NCBI GenBank assembly: GCA_018831195.1
Contig: JAHJDP010000116.1
Location: 1 to 47,772 of the forward strand
DNA length: 47,772 bases
Direction of reading: 5' to 3'
From: Candidatus Eisenbacteria bacterium
GTDB taxonomy: Bacteria > Eisenbacteria > RBG-16-71-46 > CAIMUX01 > JAHJDP01
Under the pieces are notes generated by a model, which was not told the DNA's origin, made no database searches, and worked only from the letters and a program-made list of their open reading frames with translations. The translations under genes and the position numbers were made by a program. This document shows positions 8,974 to 18,476 of this stretch, piece by piece (position 1 is the first letter of the stretch; every line of letters starts with the position of its first letter).

Positions 8974-10206
8974 TTAATGCGTCGCGTATTCTTCCACGGT
9001 CAAAGTTGCGTCGGTGTGCACGAGCACCATTGCTTTAACTTTGCCCCAAACAATGCTGGTCGAGAGAGTCGTTAAAGTCTCATCACTAGGATCAAAAATA
9101 TCTATAACTGTGTACGAATCATCAACCCAATAGGCAATGGCCGCCCATCCCTTCCCATTCGTACAGAGTGCAGAAAATATCCCCGGAAGCTTGCGAGTGG
9201 CCATGATACCTGCCTTTGGCGGCGTCTTCTGCCACGTACGCGGCGTGGGGACTTCGAGTACAGTGAGCTTATCATCTGATGCTAAAAGCCATTCATATGC
9301 CCTTCCTTGGGGTCCGGTTGTACACGAGCCCCGGATTTCTGATAGGACATTTGTCTTCAATAGGCCATTTCCCGCATCACCAAGTCCGAGAACCTGAATC
9401 GAGGGACTCATTGGTTTGGCCTGATCCAAAACACAAACAGCCTGTTTCATGAAGAGGACTGAATTTCGGTTGACCAGAACATCATCTATACCGCCGGGTA
9501 CGGCCGGTAAGTGTAGCATCGACTCGCCGCCATAGGGAGGCATTGTGAAAAGGTAGACATCATTCCCGATCAAATTGGTGACCATGGCCATCGGTAGGAG
9601 GTCGTCCTTAGTTAGATGTGTCCATGACTTAACATTCGGGTCGATTTCGCGAAACCATGTCCCCTGCATCATTCCCATGAAGAGGTGCGGCGAATCCGCG
9701 GAAAATTCGCGTCCGGCCACCCATGTCTCATCCAGCAGCATTTCACTCAACTGAGATGTTTTTGCGCTAAGGAGCTGGGAGACCGGGGGTGATGCACCTC
9801 CGGATTTGCGTTTGACCACGACCCAAGCGCTATCATTTGCCGCCACCGCCAAAATATCATCTTTGAACTGCCAAACCGGTTCCATTATTTTCGGAGTCCA
9901 GAGCATCAGACCCTTGTCTGTAGCCACACCGACGCGGACATCGCGAAAATAGTCGGGATGGCGAACTATTGTCTGCGAGGCCATATCCCGAACCTCAGCT
10001 CCAATAGGGATGCCGGGGCGGGGCGGGAGAATTTCCGGCCGGTCGGGCTCTATAATCCAAAGTGAATCGCCGGCGGCGATAATCCCCACCGGTATTCCAG
10101 CCGCTTGAATCGCGGCATCGCCGAGTCCCACCAAAATCAAGAAGAAAAAAACGCCAGAAATGAGTCGGCAAATGACCATCTTGAGAGCCTTATGAAATGT
10201 CGACAT
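8974..10206 (-). CDS. Secreted protein of unknown function (beta-propeller-like)
   Basis: The frame is open to 10320, but the ATG at 10206 follows GGAG and starts a plausible signal peptide with a hydrophobic stretch (SGVFFFLILVGLGDA), giving 410 residues. The mature protein is rich in beta-strand patterns of the type V-x-x-DDIL-x-V-A and SDDKLTVLEV. It has no Cys-based or catalytic motif that I recognise, and looks like an exported propeller-like or solenoid domain. The longer version would add a second hydrophobic segment at residues 1-20, making a membrane-anchored alternative possible. It is co-directional with the Mrp gene 26 nt downstream. Confidence 0.55.
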   Translation of the reverse strand: MSTFHKALKMVICRLISGVFFFLILVGLGDAAIQAAGIPVGIIAAGDSLWIIEPDRPEILPPRPGIPIGAEVRDMASQTIVRHPDYFRDVRVGVATDKGLMLWTPKIMEPVWQFKDDILAVAANDSAWVVVKRKSGGASPPVSQLLSAKTSQLSEMLLDETWVAGREFSADSPHLFMGMMQGTWFREIDPNVKSWTHLTKDDLLPMAMVTNLIGNDVYLFTMPPYGGESMLHLPAVPGGIDDVLVNRNSVLFMKQAVCVLDQAKPMSPSIQVLGLGDAGNGLLKTNVLSEIRGSCTTGPQGRAYEWLLASDDKLTVLEVPTPRTWQKTPPKAGIMATRKLPGIFSALCTNGKGWAAIAYWVDDSYTVIDIFDPSDETLTTLSTSIVWGKVKAMVLVHTDATLTVEEYATH

Positions 10207-10502
10207 ATCCAATCTCCAAACCCTGGTCTGGTTAATGCTTAGGTCCCTGTTTCCCCGGGACAATAGAACAAAGATATACCCTGCCGGGAGCAGCGTCCAG
10301 AGGACAGCACCGAGGCGCATGTCCGCTCCAGCGATTTTCGATTTACAGGATATTTCAATTTCTGATTAAGTGAATCTTCTGAAAGGGTACTCTCTTACAG
10401 CCGGCTTATTCCGGGAACACCTTTGAATAATTGGAGTTGAATGAATTTGTCGGAAATCAAATGGAATTTATGCGAAATCATCTAGCCCGTTCCGTCTTAT
10501 CA

Positions 10503-10511
10503 TGCTATAAA
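10503..10511 (+). promoter_or_regulatory. Extended -10 promoter for the structured RNA
   Basis: TGC followed by TATAAA (10506-10511) forms an extended -10 element with a poor -35. The predicted start, about 7 nt downstream, falls on G10518-G10519, exactly where the long outer stem of the RNA candidate begins. Confidence 0.5.
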
Positions 10512-10517
10512 TGCCAA

Positions 10518-10697
10518 GGATGGGTTTGAAAGTCATCGACCCCTGGATTGGACGGCCCATCGTTCAGTGCTCGGGAGGGAGGCTGTGGGACCCCGGAGGT
10601 TCGCTTGGGTCCAATGTGTCGGGAGGGGACTGAGCCACGCAAGCGATCTATTGGCTTGCGCTTCATCATGACATCCCCATCTCCAGTTCAACCCATC
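10518..10697 (+). ncRNA. Candidate ~180-nt structured RNA (6S-like architecture) upstream of the malic enzyme gene
   Basis: In the 589-nt gap before the malic enzyme gene, 10519-10530 pairs with 10687-10697 (11 bp, one bulge), closing a 179-nt span. Inside lie GTCAT/ATGAC (10532-10536 with 10669-10673), TCAGT/ACTGA (10564-10568 with 10629-10633), a terminal GGACCC/GGGTCC hairpin (10588-10593 with 10607-10612), and a 7-bp side hairpin CGCAAGC/GCTTGCG on the 3' strand. Closed ends, large internal loops, this length, and a promoter aligned with the 5' end resemble 6S RNA. I do not recognise conserved 6S bases, so a cis-acting leader of the next gene is equally possible. The 14-bp palindrome at 10727-10740 beyond it may mark its 3' end. 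Confidence 0.35.
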
Positions 10698-10795
10698 AAA
10701 GGGATCGCGTTGTTTGAAGAACCCAGACAGCTAGCTGTCCACAATATTTTGTACGCTGGAAAGCCTGCGGCTCCCGAAAGGGAGGAGGTTGAATA

Positions 10796-13066
10796 ATGAG
10801 CAAATCGATGCGTGATGCAGCCTTGAAATATCATGCCTTTCCTGTGCCGGGAAAGATTGAAGTCACATCAACAAAACCTTGCCTGACCCAGTGGGACTTG
10901 TCTTTAGCTTATACCCCCGGCGTCGCCGTGCCCTGTCTTGAAATCGAGAAGGATCCGGCCTTGGCGTATAAATATACAAGCCGCGCCAATCTCGTCGCCG
11001 TCGTCAGCAACGGTACGGCTGTTTTGGGATTGGGAAATATCGGCGCCCTGGCCGGAAAGCCGGTCATGGAAGGGAAGGGCGTTCTATTCAAGAGATTTGC
11101 CGATATCGACGTCTTTGATCTCGAAGTGAATACCGAGAATCCCGATGAGATTATCAAGGTCTGCAAACTTCTCGAGCCGACATTCGGCGGAATCAATCTC
11201 GAGGATATAAAAGCCCCTGAGTGTTTTTACATTGAGGAAACACTGAAGAAAGAGATGGATATCCCCGTCTTCCATGATGATCAGCATGGTACCGCGATCA
11301 TCTCCGGCGCCGGCTTGCTTAATGCCCTTGAATTGGCCGGGAAAGATATTTCCAAGGTTCGGCTCGTCGTCTCCGGGGCCGGCGCCGCCGCCATCGCCTG
11401 CGCCAATCTCTATATTCGTCTCGGCGTCAAACGGGAAAATATCACACTCGTCGATTCCAAGGGTGTGGTTACCAAGGAACGTGCTGAGGGAATGAACCCA
11501 TACAAAGCCGCTTTCGCGGTTTCAGGCTCGGGGCCCAAAGATCTTGCGGGCGCCATGAAGGATGCCGATGTCTTTCTCGGTCTTAGCGTTAAAGATCTTG
11601 TGTCGCCCAAAATGATCCAGTCGATGGCCGCCAAACCGATTGTATTTGCTATGGCGAATCCGGATCCAGAAATCACATATCCTGATGCCAAGAACGCCAG
11701 GCCTGACATTATTATGGCGACCGGCCGCAGTGACTATCCGAATCAGGTCAATAATGTGTTGGGATTCCCCTTTGTCTTCCGCGGCGCCCTGGATTGCTAT
11801 GCCCGGTCGATCAATGAGGAGATGAAAGTGGCCGCATGCCACGCCTTGGCGAATCTGGCAAAAGAAGATGTTCCCGAGCAGGTGTGCCGCGCCTATCAGA
11901 GCCGTACTTTCCAATTCGGTCCAGACTACATCATCCCAACTCCATTTGACTATAGAGTCCTCCTGTGGGAAGCCTCCGCTGTCGCCAAGGCGGCGATGGA
12001 GACCGGCGTCGCCCAAAAACAGCTCGATCTCGATGAGTACAAGTACAAACTAGAAAGAAAACTCGGCCGCCGGTGGCAGGTTATGCAGAAAGTGGTCGTC
12101 AAGGCGAAGCGGGATCCCCGACGGATTGTCTATCCTGAGGGCACAAATCCGACAATCATTCGCGCCGCCCATCAGATGTTGGAAGAGGGAATGGTCAAGC
12201 CGGTCCTGATTGGTTCACGCCGGATGATTACTGATACGGCAAGAGAATTGGGTATCACAGAGGATCGTTGGGAAATCGTCGATCCCAGGAAGGATATGCG
12301 GAAGAGCCAATACGCGAAGGCTTATCTGAAGGCGCGACAGAGGAAGGGTATGAGTACGGCCGGCGCCGACCGGCAGATGCTGAATCCCATCATCTTCGGG
12401 ACCATGATGGTCCAAGAAGGCGACGCGGATGGCATCGTGGTCGGGATCAGCGGCAATCTGGAAAGTACACTATGCCCTGCACTTGAGATCATCCCCCTCC
12501 GGACCGGCGTGAAAAAGGTTGCAGGGGTTCAGCTGGTCATGACGAAGGATCGGGTCGCCTTTTTCGCCGACACAGTTATGACGGTGGATCCGACAGCGGA
12601 AGAATTGGCTGATATCGCCTTGTTGGCCGCCTCGGTGGCGAAGGAATTTAATGAGGAGCCGATCGTGGCGATGCTGTCTTTCTCCAACTTTGGAAACTCG
12701 CGCCATCCGACCACAGAAAAGGTTCGGAGAGCCGTCGAGATTCTGAATGAGCGGAATCCGAATTTGATTGTTGATGGTGAGATTCAGGCCGACCTGGCCC
12801 TGATGCCCGACAAACTCGAGCGCTTGTATCCCTTCAGCCGCCTTGTCGGGAGCCAACCCAATGTCTTCGTTTTCCCGGATTTGAATTCCGCGAACATATC
12901 GTATAAGCTGATCCACAGTTTGACCGGGGCCGAAACAGTCGGTCCCATCATTGTAGGACCAAGCAAACCCCTGCAGATGCTGCAGCCGCAATCGGAGACG
13001 CAGGATATTCTCCATATGACGACCGTTGCTGTGGCGGAGGCGCAAGAGGTTAACAAGCATACATAA
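10796..13066 (+). CDS. maeB: NADP-dependent malic enzyme with C-terminal phosphotransacetylase-like domain
   Basis: The 756-residue protein has the MaeB layout. Residues 1-420 form the malic enzyme: AYTPGVA with catalytic Tyr39, the [12 protein letters not shown] and FHDDQHGTA metal-binding stretches, and a dinucleotide loop SGAGAAA from Gly194. From about 430 to the end is a phosphotransacetylase-like domain ([35 protein letters not shown]), which in characterised MaeB enzymes is regulatory rather than catalytic. It decarboxylates malate to pyruvate, giving NADPH. The start has GGGAGGAGG about 8 nt upstream. It is monocistronic, bounded by the structured RNA region and a strong terminator. 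Confidence 0.95.
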   Translation: MSKSMRDAALKYHAFPVPGKIEVTSTKPCLTQWDLSLAYTPGVAVPCLEIEKDPALAYKYTSRANLVAVVSNGTAVLGLGNIGALAGKPVMEGKGVLFKRFADIDVFDLEVNTENPDEIIKVCKLLEPTFGGINLEDIKAPECFYIEETLKKEMDIPVFHDDQHGTAIISGAGLLNALELAGKDISKVRLVVSGAGAAAIACANLYIRLGVKRENITLVDSKGVVTKERAEGMNPYKAAFAVSGSGPKDLAGAMKDADVFLGLSVKDLVSPKMIQSMAAKPIVFAMANPDPEITYPDAKNARPDIIMATGRSDYPNQVNNVLGFPFVFRGALDCYARSINEEMKVAACHALANLAKEDVPEQVCRAYQSRTFQFGPDYIIPTPFDYRVLLWEASAVAKAAMETGVAQKQLDLDEYKYKLERKLGRRWQVMQKVVVKAKRDPRRIVYPEGTNPTIIRAAHQMLEEGMVKPVLIGSRRMITDTARELGITEDRWEIVDPRKDMRKSQYAKAYLKARQRKGMSTAGADRQMLNPIIFGTMMVQEGDADGIVVGISGNLESTLCPALEIIPLRTGVKKVAGVQLVMTKDRVAFFADTVMTVDPTAEELADIALLAASVAKEFNEEPIVAMLSFSNFGNSRHPTTEKVRRAVEILNERNPNLIVDGEIQADLALMPDKLERLYPFSRLVGSQPNVFVFPDLNSANISYKLIHSLTGAETVGPIIVGPSKPLQMLQPQSETQDILHMTTVAVAEAQEVNKHT

Positions 13067-13089
13067 GTATTGTCGGTGATGAATGTGAG

Positions 13090-13124
13090 ACCCCGGGCGC
13101 CGGTGAAACGGTGTCCGGGGTTTT
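13090..13124 (+). terminator. Rho-independent terminator of maeB
   Basis: A 13-bp stem with two G.U pairs (13090-13102 with 13109-13121), a 6-nt loop and a following TTTT tract lie 24 nt after the stop. It separates maeB from the convergent ABC permease gene. Confidence 0.88.
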
Positions 13125-13139
13125 GCTATGGTCGAAGGA

Positions 13140-14405
13140 TTACTCTTGCCGAGTCCATCTCGCCAACTCTCTCAACGTCGGTCGCTTGCCGTACATGAGA
13201 ATACCGACACGATAAATGCGAGCTGTGAACGAAACGAGAATCACTATGGTGGCCACGGTCAATATAATAGAAAGAACAACCTCATGCGCGGGCGGTGTGT
13301 AAAGATTCACCCGCATAAACATGAGAAGAGGAGTAAAGAAGGGGATGAGCGAGGTGACCGTCGCCACATTGCTGGAGGGGTCTTTAGCGACAACGGTGCC
13401 GATCATAACAGGCGTCACAAGAAGAAGTACAATCGGCCACTGAAGCTGCTGGGCTTCATGATCAGAATTGACCATTGCTCCAATGGCTGCGGCCAAACAT
13501 GAGTATAGGAAATACCCCAATACAAAAAATAGAATAAAGTAAATGAATGTTGAAACCGGAACCTGGCCCATTTCGGCCCAGACCCCGGTTCGTCCTCCGG
13601 CATAAGTTGAAATGATGACGCCGAAGATCCCCCAAATCGCGTACTGAGTCATCCCAACGAGACCAACGCCGAGAATTTTCCCCCACATCATCCGATACGC
13701 TGTTGTTGTCGAAAGCATCACCTCAATGATCCGCGACCCCTTTTCTTCAATAATGCTTCTTTGAATTGTGTTTCCATAAAGAAGAATGGTGCTATAGAGG
13801 ATCATAACAAAGATCCAACTGCCCATGAAATCCTGCATGAAACCGCCCTCTCTAGCGCCACCTTTCTCAATTTTATAAGTTTTCAACTCAATCGGCCGCG
13901 TCAATTCACCTATTTCTTGTGAATCAAATCCGTGTTCTTCCAGACGGGAATGAACTATAACTTCGGTGATCTCATTGCTCAGCCTGCTGATGATATCAAA
14001 ATCGCCGACTTTCCGGCTGTAGATTTTTCCATAACCGCCGTCGTAGAGATTCAGCGGCAGCACCAGGCAGATATCTGTTAAATCTTCCTCCAGGGCGTAG
14101 GTGAGGTATGGTGAAAGGGAATCAACCGAAGCATCCCTATTTATAGCCCTGTCCAGCTCGAAACGCCGGCCCCCATCGTTGAGGGTGTCATTCAGCGCTT
14201 CATAGAGCATCGGGTATAACACTCTCGAAGGATCCACAACGGTGATTCTCAAGGGCGTTTGTATTTCAGAGCCGGCAAGCAAAAGGGGAATAATCATGAA
14301 GCCGGACATGAGAACCGGGCCAAGAATAGTCCCGATGAGGAATAATCGTTTCCGTACGCGACTTAGGTATTCACGGAGAAGAATGATCCAGATCTGGCGC
14401 ATCAT
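13140..14405 (-). CDS. ABC-2 type exporter permease (NatB-like)
   Basis: The 421-residue membrane protein has one N-terminal transmembrane helix (about residues 20-45), a large extracytoplasmic segment to about 180, then five or so C-terminal helices including ILYSTILLYG and FFVLGYFLYSCLAAAIGAM. The central EEKGSRIIEVMLSTTTAYRMMWGKILGVGLVG motif is typical of NatB/ABC-2 permeases. Its gene overlaps the end of the ATPase gene by 4 nt, so the pair is co-translated. NatAB exports Na+ in Bacillus, but many homologues have unknown cargo, so substrate is not assigned. Confidence 0.88.
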   Translation of the reverse strand: MMRQIWIILLREYLSRVRKRLFLIGTILGPVLMSGFMIIPLLLAGSEIQTPLRITVVDPSRVLYPMLYEALNDTLNDGGRRFELDRAINRDASVDSLSPYLTYALEEDLTDICLVLPLNLYDGGYGKIYSRKVGDFDIISRLSNEITEVIVHSRLEEHGFDSQEIGELTRPIELKTYKIEKGGAREGGFMQDFMGSWIFVMILYSTILLYGNTIQRSIIEEKGSRIIEVMLSTTTAYRMMWGKILGVGLVGMTQYAIWGIFGVIISTYAGGRTGVWAEMGQVPVSTFIYFILFFVLGYFLYSCLAAAIGAMVNSDHEAQQLQWPIVLLLVTPVMIGTVVAKDPSSNVATVTSLIPFFTPLLMFMRVNLYTPPAHEVVLSIILTVATIVILVSFTARIYRVGILMYGKRPTLRELARWTRQE

Positions 14406-15322
14406 TCCACCTTTGTCATCATGGCGTCAATATCCTTTACTTGTCGAATAAAAATATCATCAAGGCTGGCCTCAGAAGTCTCAAAACGCCGAATGTCAAC
14501 ATGATTCACAAGTCTACGGAGAAGTTCGCCGGGCCGCACATTTTCTTTGAGCATTATTTCCGCGTAGCGGCCCTGATCATCGATGCTCAATATCCCATCC
14601 CATGGAAGGATCGTTGTGATATCTCCGTCATATTCCACCTTGACGGTAGGCGAGCCGTAGCGGGCCCGGACATCGTTTAGAGGCCCGTAGAGAACCGCCT
14701 TGCCTTTATGTATAAGAAGAATTTCGTCGCAACTTCGTTCGACCTGCTCCATCTGATGTGTCGAGAAGACAACGGTGCGGCCTTGGCGCTGAAGCTCCAG
14801 CATGATATCTTTCAGGAGCTGGCTGGCAACGGGATCGAGGCCGGAAAAAGGTTCATCAAGAATGATAAGTTCCGGGTCGTGAAGCAGCGTGCCGATAAAC
14901 TGAACTTTTTGCTGCATTCCCTTTGAAAGCTCTTCAACCTTCCGTTGCGACCAGTCGCCGATATTGAATCGTTCAAGCCACTTTAATGAACGGCGCGTCG
15001 CCTCATTCGAAGTCAAACCTCTCAGCCGGGCAAGAAACACAAGATGGTCAAGGATTTTCATATCCTTATACAAACCGCGTTCTTCGGGCAGATAACCAAT
15101 ACGGAGTTTGCTATTTTCATTCAATGAAGAACCGAAGACGCATATCGTTCCTTGATCCGGCAATAGAATCCTCAGAATCATCCTGATCGTGGTGGTCTTT
15201 CCCGAACCATTCGGCCCCAGCAAGCCGAAGATAGTACCGGGGCGAACTCGAAATGTCAGGTGATCGACAGCCGCATAAGATCCGAATCTTTTCGTTATTT
15301 CACGGCATTCTAAAATTGCCAT
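14402..15322 (-). CDS. ABC exporter ATP-binding protein (NatA-like)
   Basis: The 306-residue ATPase has Walker A GPNGSGKT (36-43), signature ELSKGMQQK, Walker B LIILDEPFSGLDP, and the switch His in STHQME. The longer C-terminal tail (after residue 220) is typical of the DrrA/NatA class. The ATG at 15322 is chosen because GAGGGAAAG stands directly before it; a start at 15340 adds six residues without such a site. It energises the permease encoded by the overlapping downstream gene. Confidence 0.92.
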   Translation of the reverse strand: MAILECREITKRFGSYAAVDHLTFRVRPGTIFGLLGPNGSGKTTTIRMILRILLPDQGTICVFGSSLNENSKLRIGYLPEERGLYKDMKILDHLVFLARLRGLTSNEATRRSLKWLERFNIGDWSQRKVEELSKGMQQKVQFIGTLLHDPELIILDEPFSGLDPVASQLLKDIMLELQRQGRTVVFSTHQMEQVERSCDEILLIHKGKAVLYGPLNDVRARYGSPTVKVEYDGDITTILPWDGILSIDDQGRYAEIMLKENVRPGELLRRLVNHVDIRRFETSEASLDDIFIRQVKDIDAMMTKVE

Positions 15323-15526
15323 TCTTTCCCTCGTCACCAAGGTTATAATGCGGCATTCGACGGCCTGCTCCGACCGATGTTCGGAGTATCCAACAGAGTT
15401 TGATGGGCCGCAACTTCCGTTGGGAGTCGCCCCGTTCCTCTGATAAAGTCAGCTCAAGAACGACGGCCGGTCTTGGTTCTGCGGCAGATGCTGTGATCAT
15501 TGGAGCAGGAGAGGTATTACGGATCG

Positions 15527-16411
15527 ATGAGTTCTCAATACCCACAGTGGCCGAGCGATGGCCGGGATCCCTTCTTTGTAGCCGCGCCGCCGCAACCCCA
15601 CATGCGGAACCGGTATTGGCTGCATCTTGGTCTTTTCATCGTCACGCTTGTCTCTGCGACATTTGTTGTCGCCGGATGGCCACCCAATTGGGGGATGGGC
15701 TTGCTCTATGGCATACCATTAGTCGTCATTCTCCTCTGTCATGAAATGGGGCATTATCTCATGTGCCGTCGTTACCGGGTTCCAGCGACATTGCCCTATT
15801 TTATACCTTTTCCGCTTAGTATTTTCGGTACGATGGGCGCTGTGATCCGAATGAAACAGATTACAGGACGGAAAGCTCTCTTTGATATCGGAATCGCCGG
15901 CCCTTTGGCCGGGCTCCTCATAACCTTGCCGGTCACCTATTTTGGATTGCAATTGTCGGAAGTGCGGGGAACCGGCGGTCTTCCTGATGGGGTTCTCACT
16001 CTCGGCGAACCCTTACTTTTTCAATGGTTAAGTCATCTGGCCTTGGGACCATTGCCCGCCGATGCGGACGTCGTGCTTCATCCTATGGCCTTCGCCGGGT
16101 GGGCCGGTTTCTTCGTGACATCGCTCAATCTGCTGCCCGCAGGTCAGCTTGATGGAGGGCATGTGATCCATGCCATGACTCCCAAGCTCAGTCACAAGAT
16201 ATCCTGGCTCACTTTGCTAGGTCTCGCCATCACCGCCTGGTTTTTCTCTGGGTGGTGGTTTGTCGTGATCCTGGTCTTTTTTATCGGCCTGCGGCATCCT
16301 CCCGTTGCCGATACTGAAGAATTGGGACAGAGCCGAATCTGGATGGGCTTTCTGGCGTTGATCATCTTTTTCCTGACCTTCACCCCCCATCCCTTCGGGA
16401 ACATTCCCTAA
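15527..16411 (+). CDS. Site-2 protease family (M50) intramembrane metalloprotease
   Basis: The 294-residue multi-spanning protein has the zinc motif HEMGH (His72, Glu73, His76) inside a hydrophobic helix and the third ligand in LPAGQLDGGH (Asp209). It also has the S2P-typical GPLAGL and IPFPLSIFGTMGAVI segments. Such proteases cut membrane-bound regulators such as anti-sigma factors. The ATG at 15527 is preferred to a TTG at 15500; an AGGAGAGG lies about 11 nt upstream. Its stop overlaps the next start (TAATG), coupling it to a glycosyltransferase. The substrate cannot be inferred from the sequence. Confidence 0.9.
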   Translation: MSSQYPQWPSDGRDPFFVAAPPQPHMRNRYWLHLGLFIVTLVSATFVVAGWPPNWGMGLLYGIPLVVILLCHEMGHYLMCRRYRVPATLPYFIPFPLSIFGTMGAVIRMKQITGRKALFDIGIAGPLAGLLITLPVTYFGLQLSEVRGTGGLPDGVLTLGEPLLFQWLSHLALGPLPADADVVLHPMAFAGWAGFFVTSLNLLPAGQLDGGHVIHAMTPKLSHKISWLTLLGLAITAWFFSGWWFVVILVFFIGLRHPPVADTEELGQSRIWMGFLALIIFFLTFTPHPFGNIP

Positions 16412-17517
16412 TGCCCGAGCACGGGACATTTATCCAGATCGCGCATGGGGCCGACTGGGGGGGGACGGAACGGCATCTCCTCGACCTTTCAACCAATCTC
16501 CTTCAGCGGGGTTATCCCGTTAAGATCATCCTGTCTCATGAGGGGGTGACGGCGGTGCGGGTGCGGGAGCAAAAGATCCCCCTCGAGATCATCCGACGCT
16601 CCAGAATTCCTTTGGATTACCTTTTCCGCCTCAGAGAAACGCTGAGGAGGCTTCCGCCCTCACTGGTTCATGTGCATTCGGGTCGCCTGCCGGCTCTTGC
16701 AGCTCGGGCCGCAGGCGTCAGCGCCGTCGTAGAGACACGGCATGGGCTGGGCTCGAGAAGAGCCGGGGCGGATCCTCCGGATTCGCGAGAGGGGATAAGG
16801 GAGATTGTCGGCGGATCCTGGATTGACGCGATCATCACTGTCTGCAGGACGGATAGGGACTACCTGGCCGCATTCCGGGGAGAGAAAGCGAACCGGGTCT
16901 TCCATATCCCCAACGGGGTTGCGCGGGATGAGTTTCCATTGAAAAGATGCCTTTCAAAGCCTGTTTGCAGCCCCGGGAACGAAAGAGCGCCTCTTTGTAT
17001 CGGCTATCTGGGACGCCTCTCCGAGGAGAAGGGACTCCTTCATCTCCTGCAGGCCCTTTCTGAGCATTCCCGACCCTTTCATCTCGAAATCGCCGGAACC
17101 GGCCCCCTCGAGAAGGAGCTACGAGCCGTAACGCAAAGTCTGGATCTCACATCACGTGTTCGATTCATTGGATTCTTGGACTCGATAGGCCGATACATTT
17201 CAGGCTGGGATCTTGTGGCGCTCCCCTCAATCTGGGAAGGTCTACCGTATGCGGCACTCGAGGCCTTGGGCTGGGGGAGACCGCTTTTGGCGACGCGTGT
17301 CGGAGGGTTGCCGGATCTCATCAGAGAGGGAGAGTGGGGATGGCTCGCGGCCCCTGGTGACGCATCTTCGTTGGGCCGGGCATTGGCCAGAATACCTTGG
17401 GATAGGAATCATCTGCGGAAGATGGGGGAGAAGGGTCGCCAGTATCTGTCCCTCCATTTCTCACTCGACCAGATGGTGGATAGAATCCTGGACATCTACA
17501 AAGAGGTGATGCGATGA
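16411..17517 (+). CDS. Family 4 glycosyltransferase (GT-B)
   Basis: The 368-residue protein begins with the donor-independent half (IAHGADWGGTERHLLDLS, a WcaJ/WaaG-like GGxE start) and continues with the GT4 nucleotide-sugar half: IGYLGRLSEEKGLLHLLQAL, IAGTGPLEKEL, VRFIGF, PSIWEGLPYAALEALGWGRPLLATRVGGLPDLI. The conserved E-x7-E motif lies in that last stretch. It probably adds a sugar to a surface glycan or glycolipid. It overlaps the site-2 protease stop by 1 nt and the next gene by 4 nt, so the three are coupled. Confidence 0.9.
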   Translation: MPEHGTFIQIAHGADWGGTERHLLDLSTNLLQRGYPVKIILSHEGVTAVRVREQKIPLEIIRRSRIPLDYLFRLRETLRRLPPSLVHVHSGRLPALAARAAGVSAVVETRHGLGSRRAGADPPDSREGIREIVGGSWIDAIITVCRTDRDYLAAFRGEKANRVFHIPNGVARDEFPLKRCLSKPVCSPGNERAPLCIGYLGRLSEEKGLLHLLQALSEHSRPFHLEIAGTGPLEKELRAVTQSLDLTSRVRFIGFLDSIGRYISGWDLVALPSIWEGLPYAALEALGWGRPLLATRVGGLPDLIREGEWGWLAAPGDASSLGRALARIPWDRNHLRKMGEKGRQYLSLHFSLDQMVDRILDIYKEVMR

Positions 17518-18242
17518 CCGAGCCACGAGCGCTGGGCTTAGAACCCGATAGGGAATGGCCTATTAAGCTCTCCGTCATCATGCCGGCGTACAACGAAGAA
17601 TCAACAATCGAAGAGATTCTCAGCCGCGTGAAGGCCGTTCCCATCCCAAAGGAGATCCTTGTTGTGGATGATGCGTCGGTCGATGGCACCGTGGATCTTG
17701 TTGAATCGCTGAATGATCCGGAAATTCGCCTCTTTCGCCATGATGTCAATCAGGGCAAAGGCGCCGCTATCCGAACCGCCATACCCCATTGCACGGGTGA
17801 TATCATTGTCATTCAGGATGCTGATTTGGAGTACTGCCCGGAGGAATTCCCGAATCTCATCCGCCCGATCGTCGATGGGCTGGCGGATGTCGTTTACGGC
17901 TCTCGCTTTCTTGGAGGCCCCCACCGTGTGCATCTTTTCTGGCACTGGGTGGGCAATCAACTCCTGACACTCTTCAGCAATATGATGACGAACATCAATC
18001 TTAGCGACATGGAGACATGTTATAAAGCCTTCCGAACCGAAATATTGAAGAGCCTGACCCTCAGATCGAACCGTTTTGGCTTTGAGCCGGAGGTAACGGC
18101 AAAAGTGAGCCGGCTGGGATGCAGAATCTATGAAACGCCGATTTCCTATCATGGCAGGGGGTATTCCGATGGAAAGAAAATCGGCTGGAGGGATGGATTC
18201 GTGGCATTCTGGACGATCATCAAGTACAGATTCACCGATTAG
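17514..18242 (+). CDS. Family 2 glycosyltransferase (dolichyl-phosphate-mannose synthase type)
   Basis: The 242-residue GT-A enzyme shows LSVIMPAYNEE, ILVVDDASVDGT, the metal-binding QDADLEY, VVYGSRF, and FGFEPEVTAK, followed by a short tail. It lacks the C-terminal transmembrane pair found in some relatives. Polyprenyl-phosphate sugar transfer is the likely reaction. It starts with an ATGA overlap on the upstream glycosyltransferase. A 15-bp palindrome follows 6 nt after its stop. Confidence 0.9.
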   Translation: MTEPRALGLEPDREWPIKLSVIMPAYNEESTIEEILSRVKAVPIPKEILVVDDASVDGTVDLVESLNDPEIRLFRHDVNQGKGAAIRTAIPHCTGDIIVIQDADLEYCPEEFPNLIRPIVDGLADVVYGSRFLGGPHRVHLFWHWVGNQLLTLFSNMMTNINLSDMETCYKAFRTEILKSLTLRSNRFGFEPEVTAKVSRLGCRIYETPISYHGRGYSDGKKIGWRDGFVAFWTIIKYRFTD

Positions 18243-18247
18243 CCATG

Positions 18248-18262
18248 TAATATCCGATATTA
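18248..18262. repeat. Perfect AT-rich palindrome after the glycosyltransferase gene
   Basis: TAATATC and GATATTA form 7-bp inverted arms around a single central C. No T-run follows, so it looks more like a protein-binding site than a terminator. Its partner is unknown. Confidence 0.4.
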
Positions 18263-18313
18263 TTGAGGGAAATTGGGGTAACTACGCGGCCCACGATACC
18301 CAAACCACTTGAA

Positions 18314-18343
18314 TATCCACTTCATTGTGTATCCACTTCATTG
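18314..18343. repeat. Two tandem copies of a 14-bp sequence upstream of the sigma-54 activator
   Basis: TATCCACTTCATTG occurs at 18314-18327 and again at 18330-18343, a 16-bp period. It lies about 25-50 nt upstream of the -35 box at 18366 and could be a tandem activator or repressor site. Confidence 0.55.
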
Positions 18344-18344
18344 C

Positions 18345-18358
18345 TGACAAATCTGTCA
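18345..18358. promoter_or_regulatory. TGACA-N4-TGTCA inverted repeat upstream of the activator promoter
   Basis: Arms 18345-18349 and 18354-18358 are complementary and end 7 nt before the -35 box. Related TGTCA/TGACA inverted repeats occur downstream (20238-20255), so autoregulation by the activator is possible. This is inference only. Confidence 0.4.
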
Positions 18359-18365
18359 CAATCTA

Positions 18366-18394
18366 TTGACAGATTCCCCCAAATTTCATAAGAT
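18366..18394 (+). promoter_or_regulatory. Sigma-70-type promoter of the sigma-54 activator gene
   Basis: Consensus TTGACA (18366-18371) and TAAGAT (18389-18394) are spaced by 17 nt, predicting a start near 18401 and a 75-nt leader to the ATG at 18477. Confidence 0.8.
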
Positions 18395-18476
18395 ATCTGT
18401 GCAGTCATTCGCATATCAGATCCCTTTTTGAAAAGAGGCGCGTGCCTGAACGCGGGCACTGGGCGGGGAGGAATTT

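Noticed and set aside
10518-10697. SRP (4.5S) RNA, RNase P RNA or a common riboswitch
   Set aside because: The hallmark GGAAGGAAGCAGCC-like SRP loop, the GAGGAAAGTCC RNase P motif and B12/SAM/glycine riboswitch boxes are all absent.
10548-10796. 82-codon open frame (TTG start) upstream of maeB
   Set aside because: It has no ribosome site, begins with TTG, overlaps the candidate structured RNA and encodes no recognisable protein.
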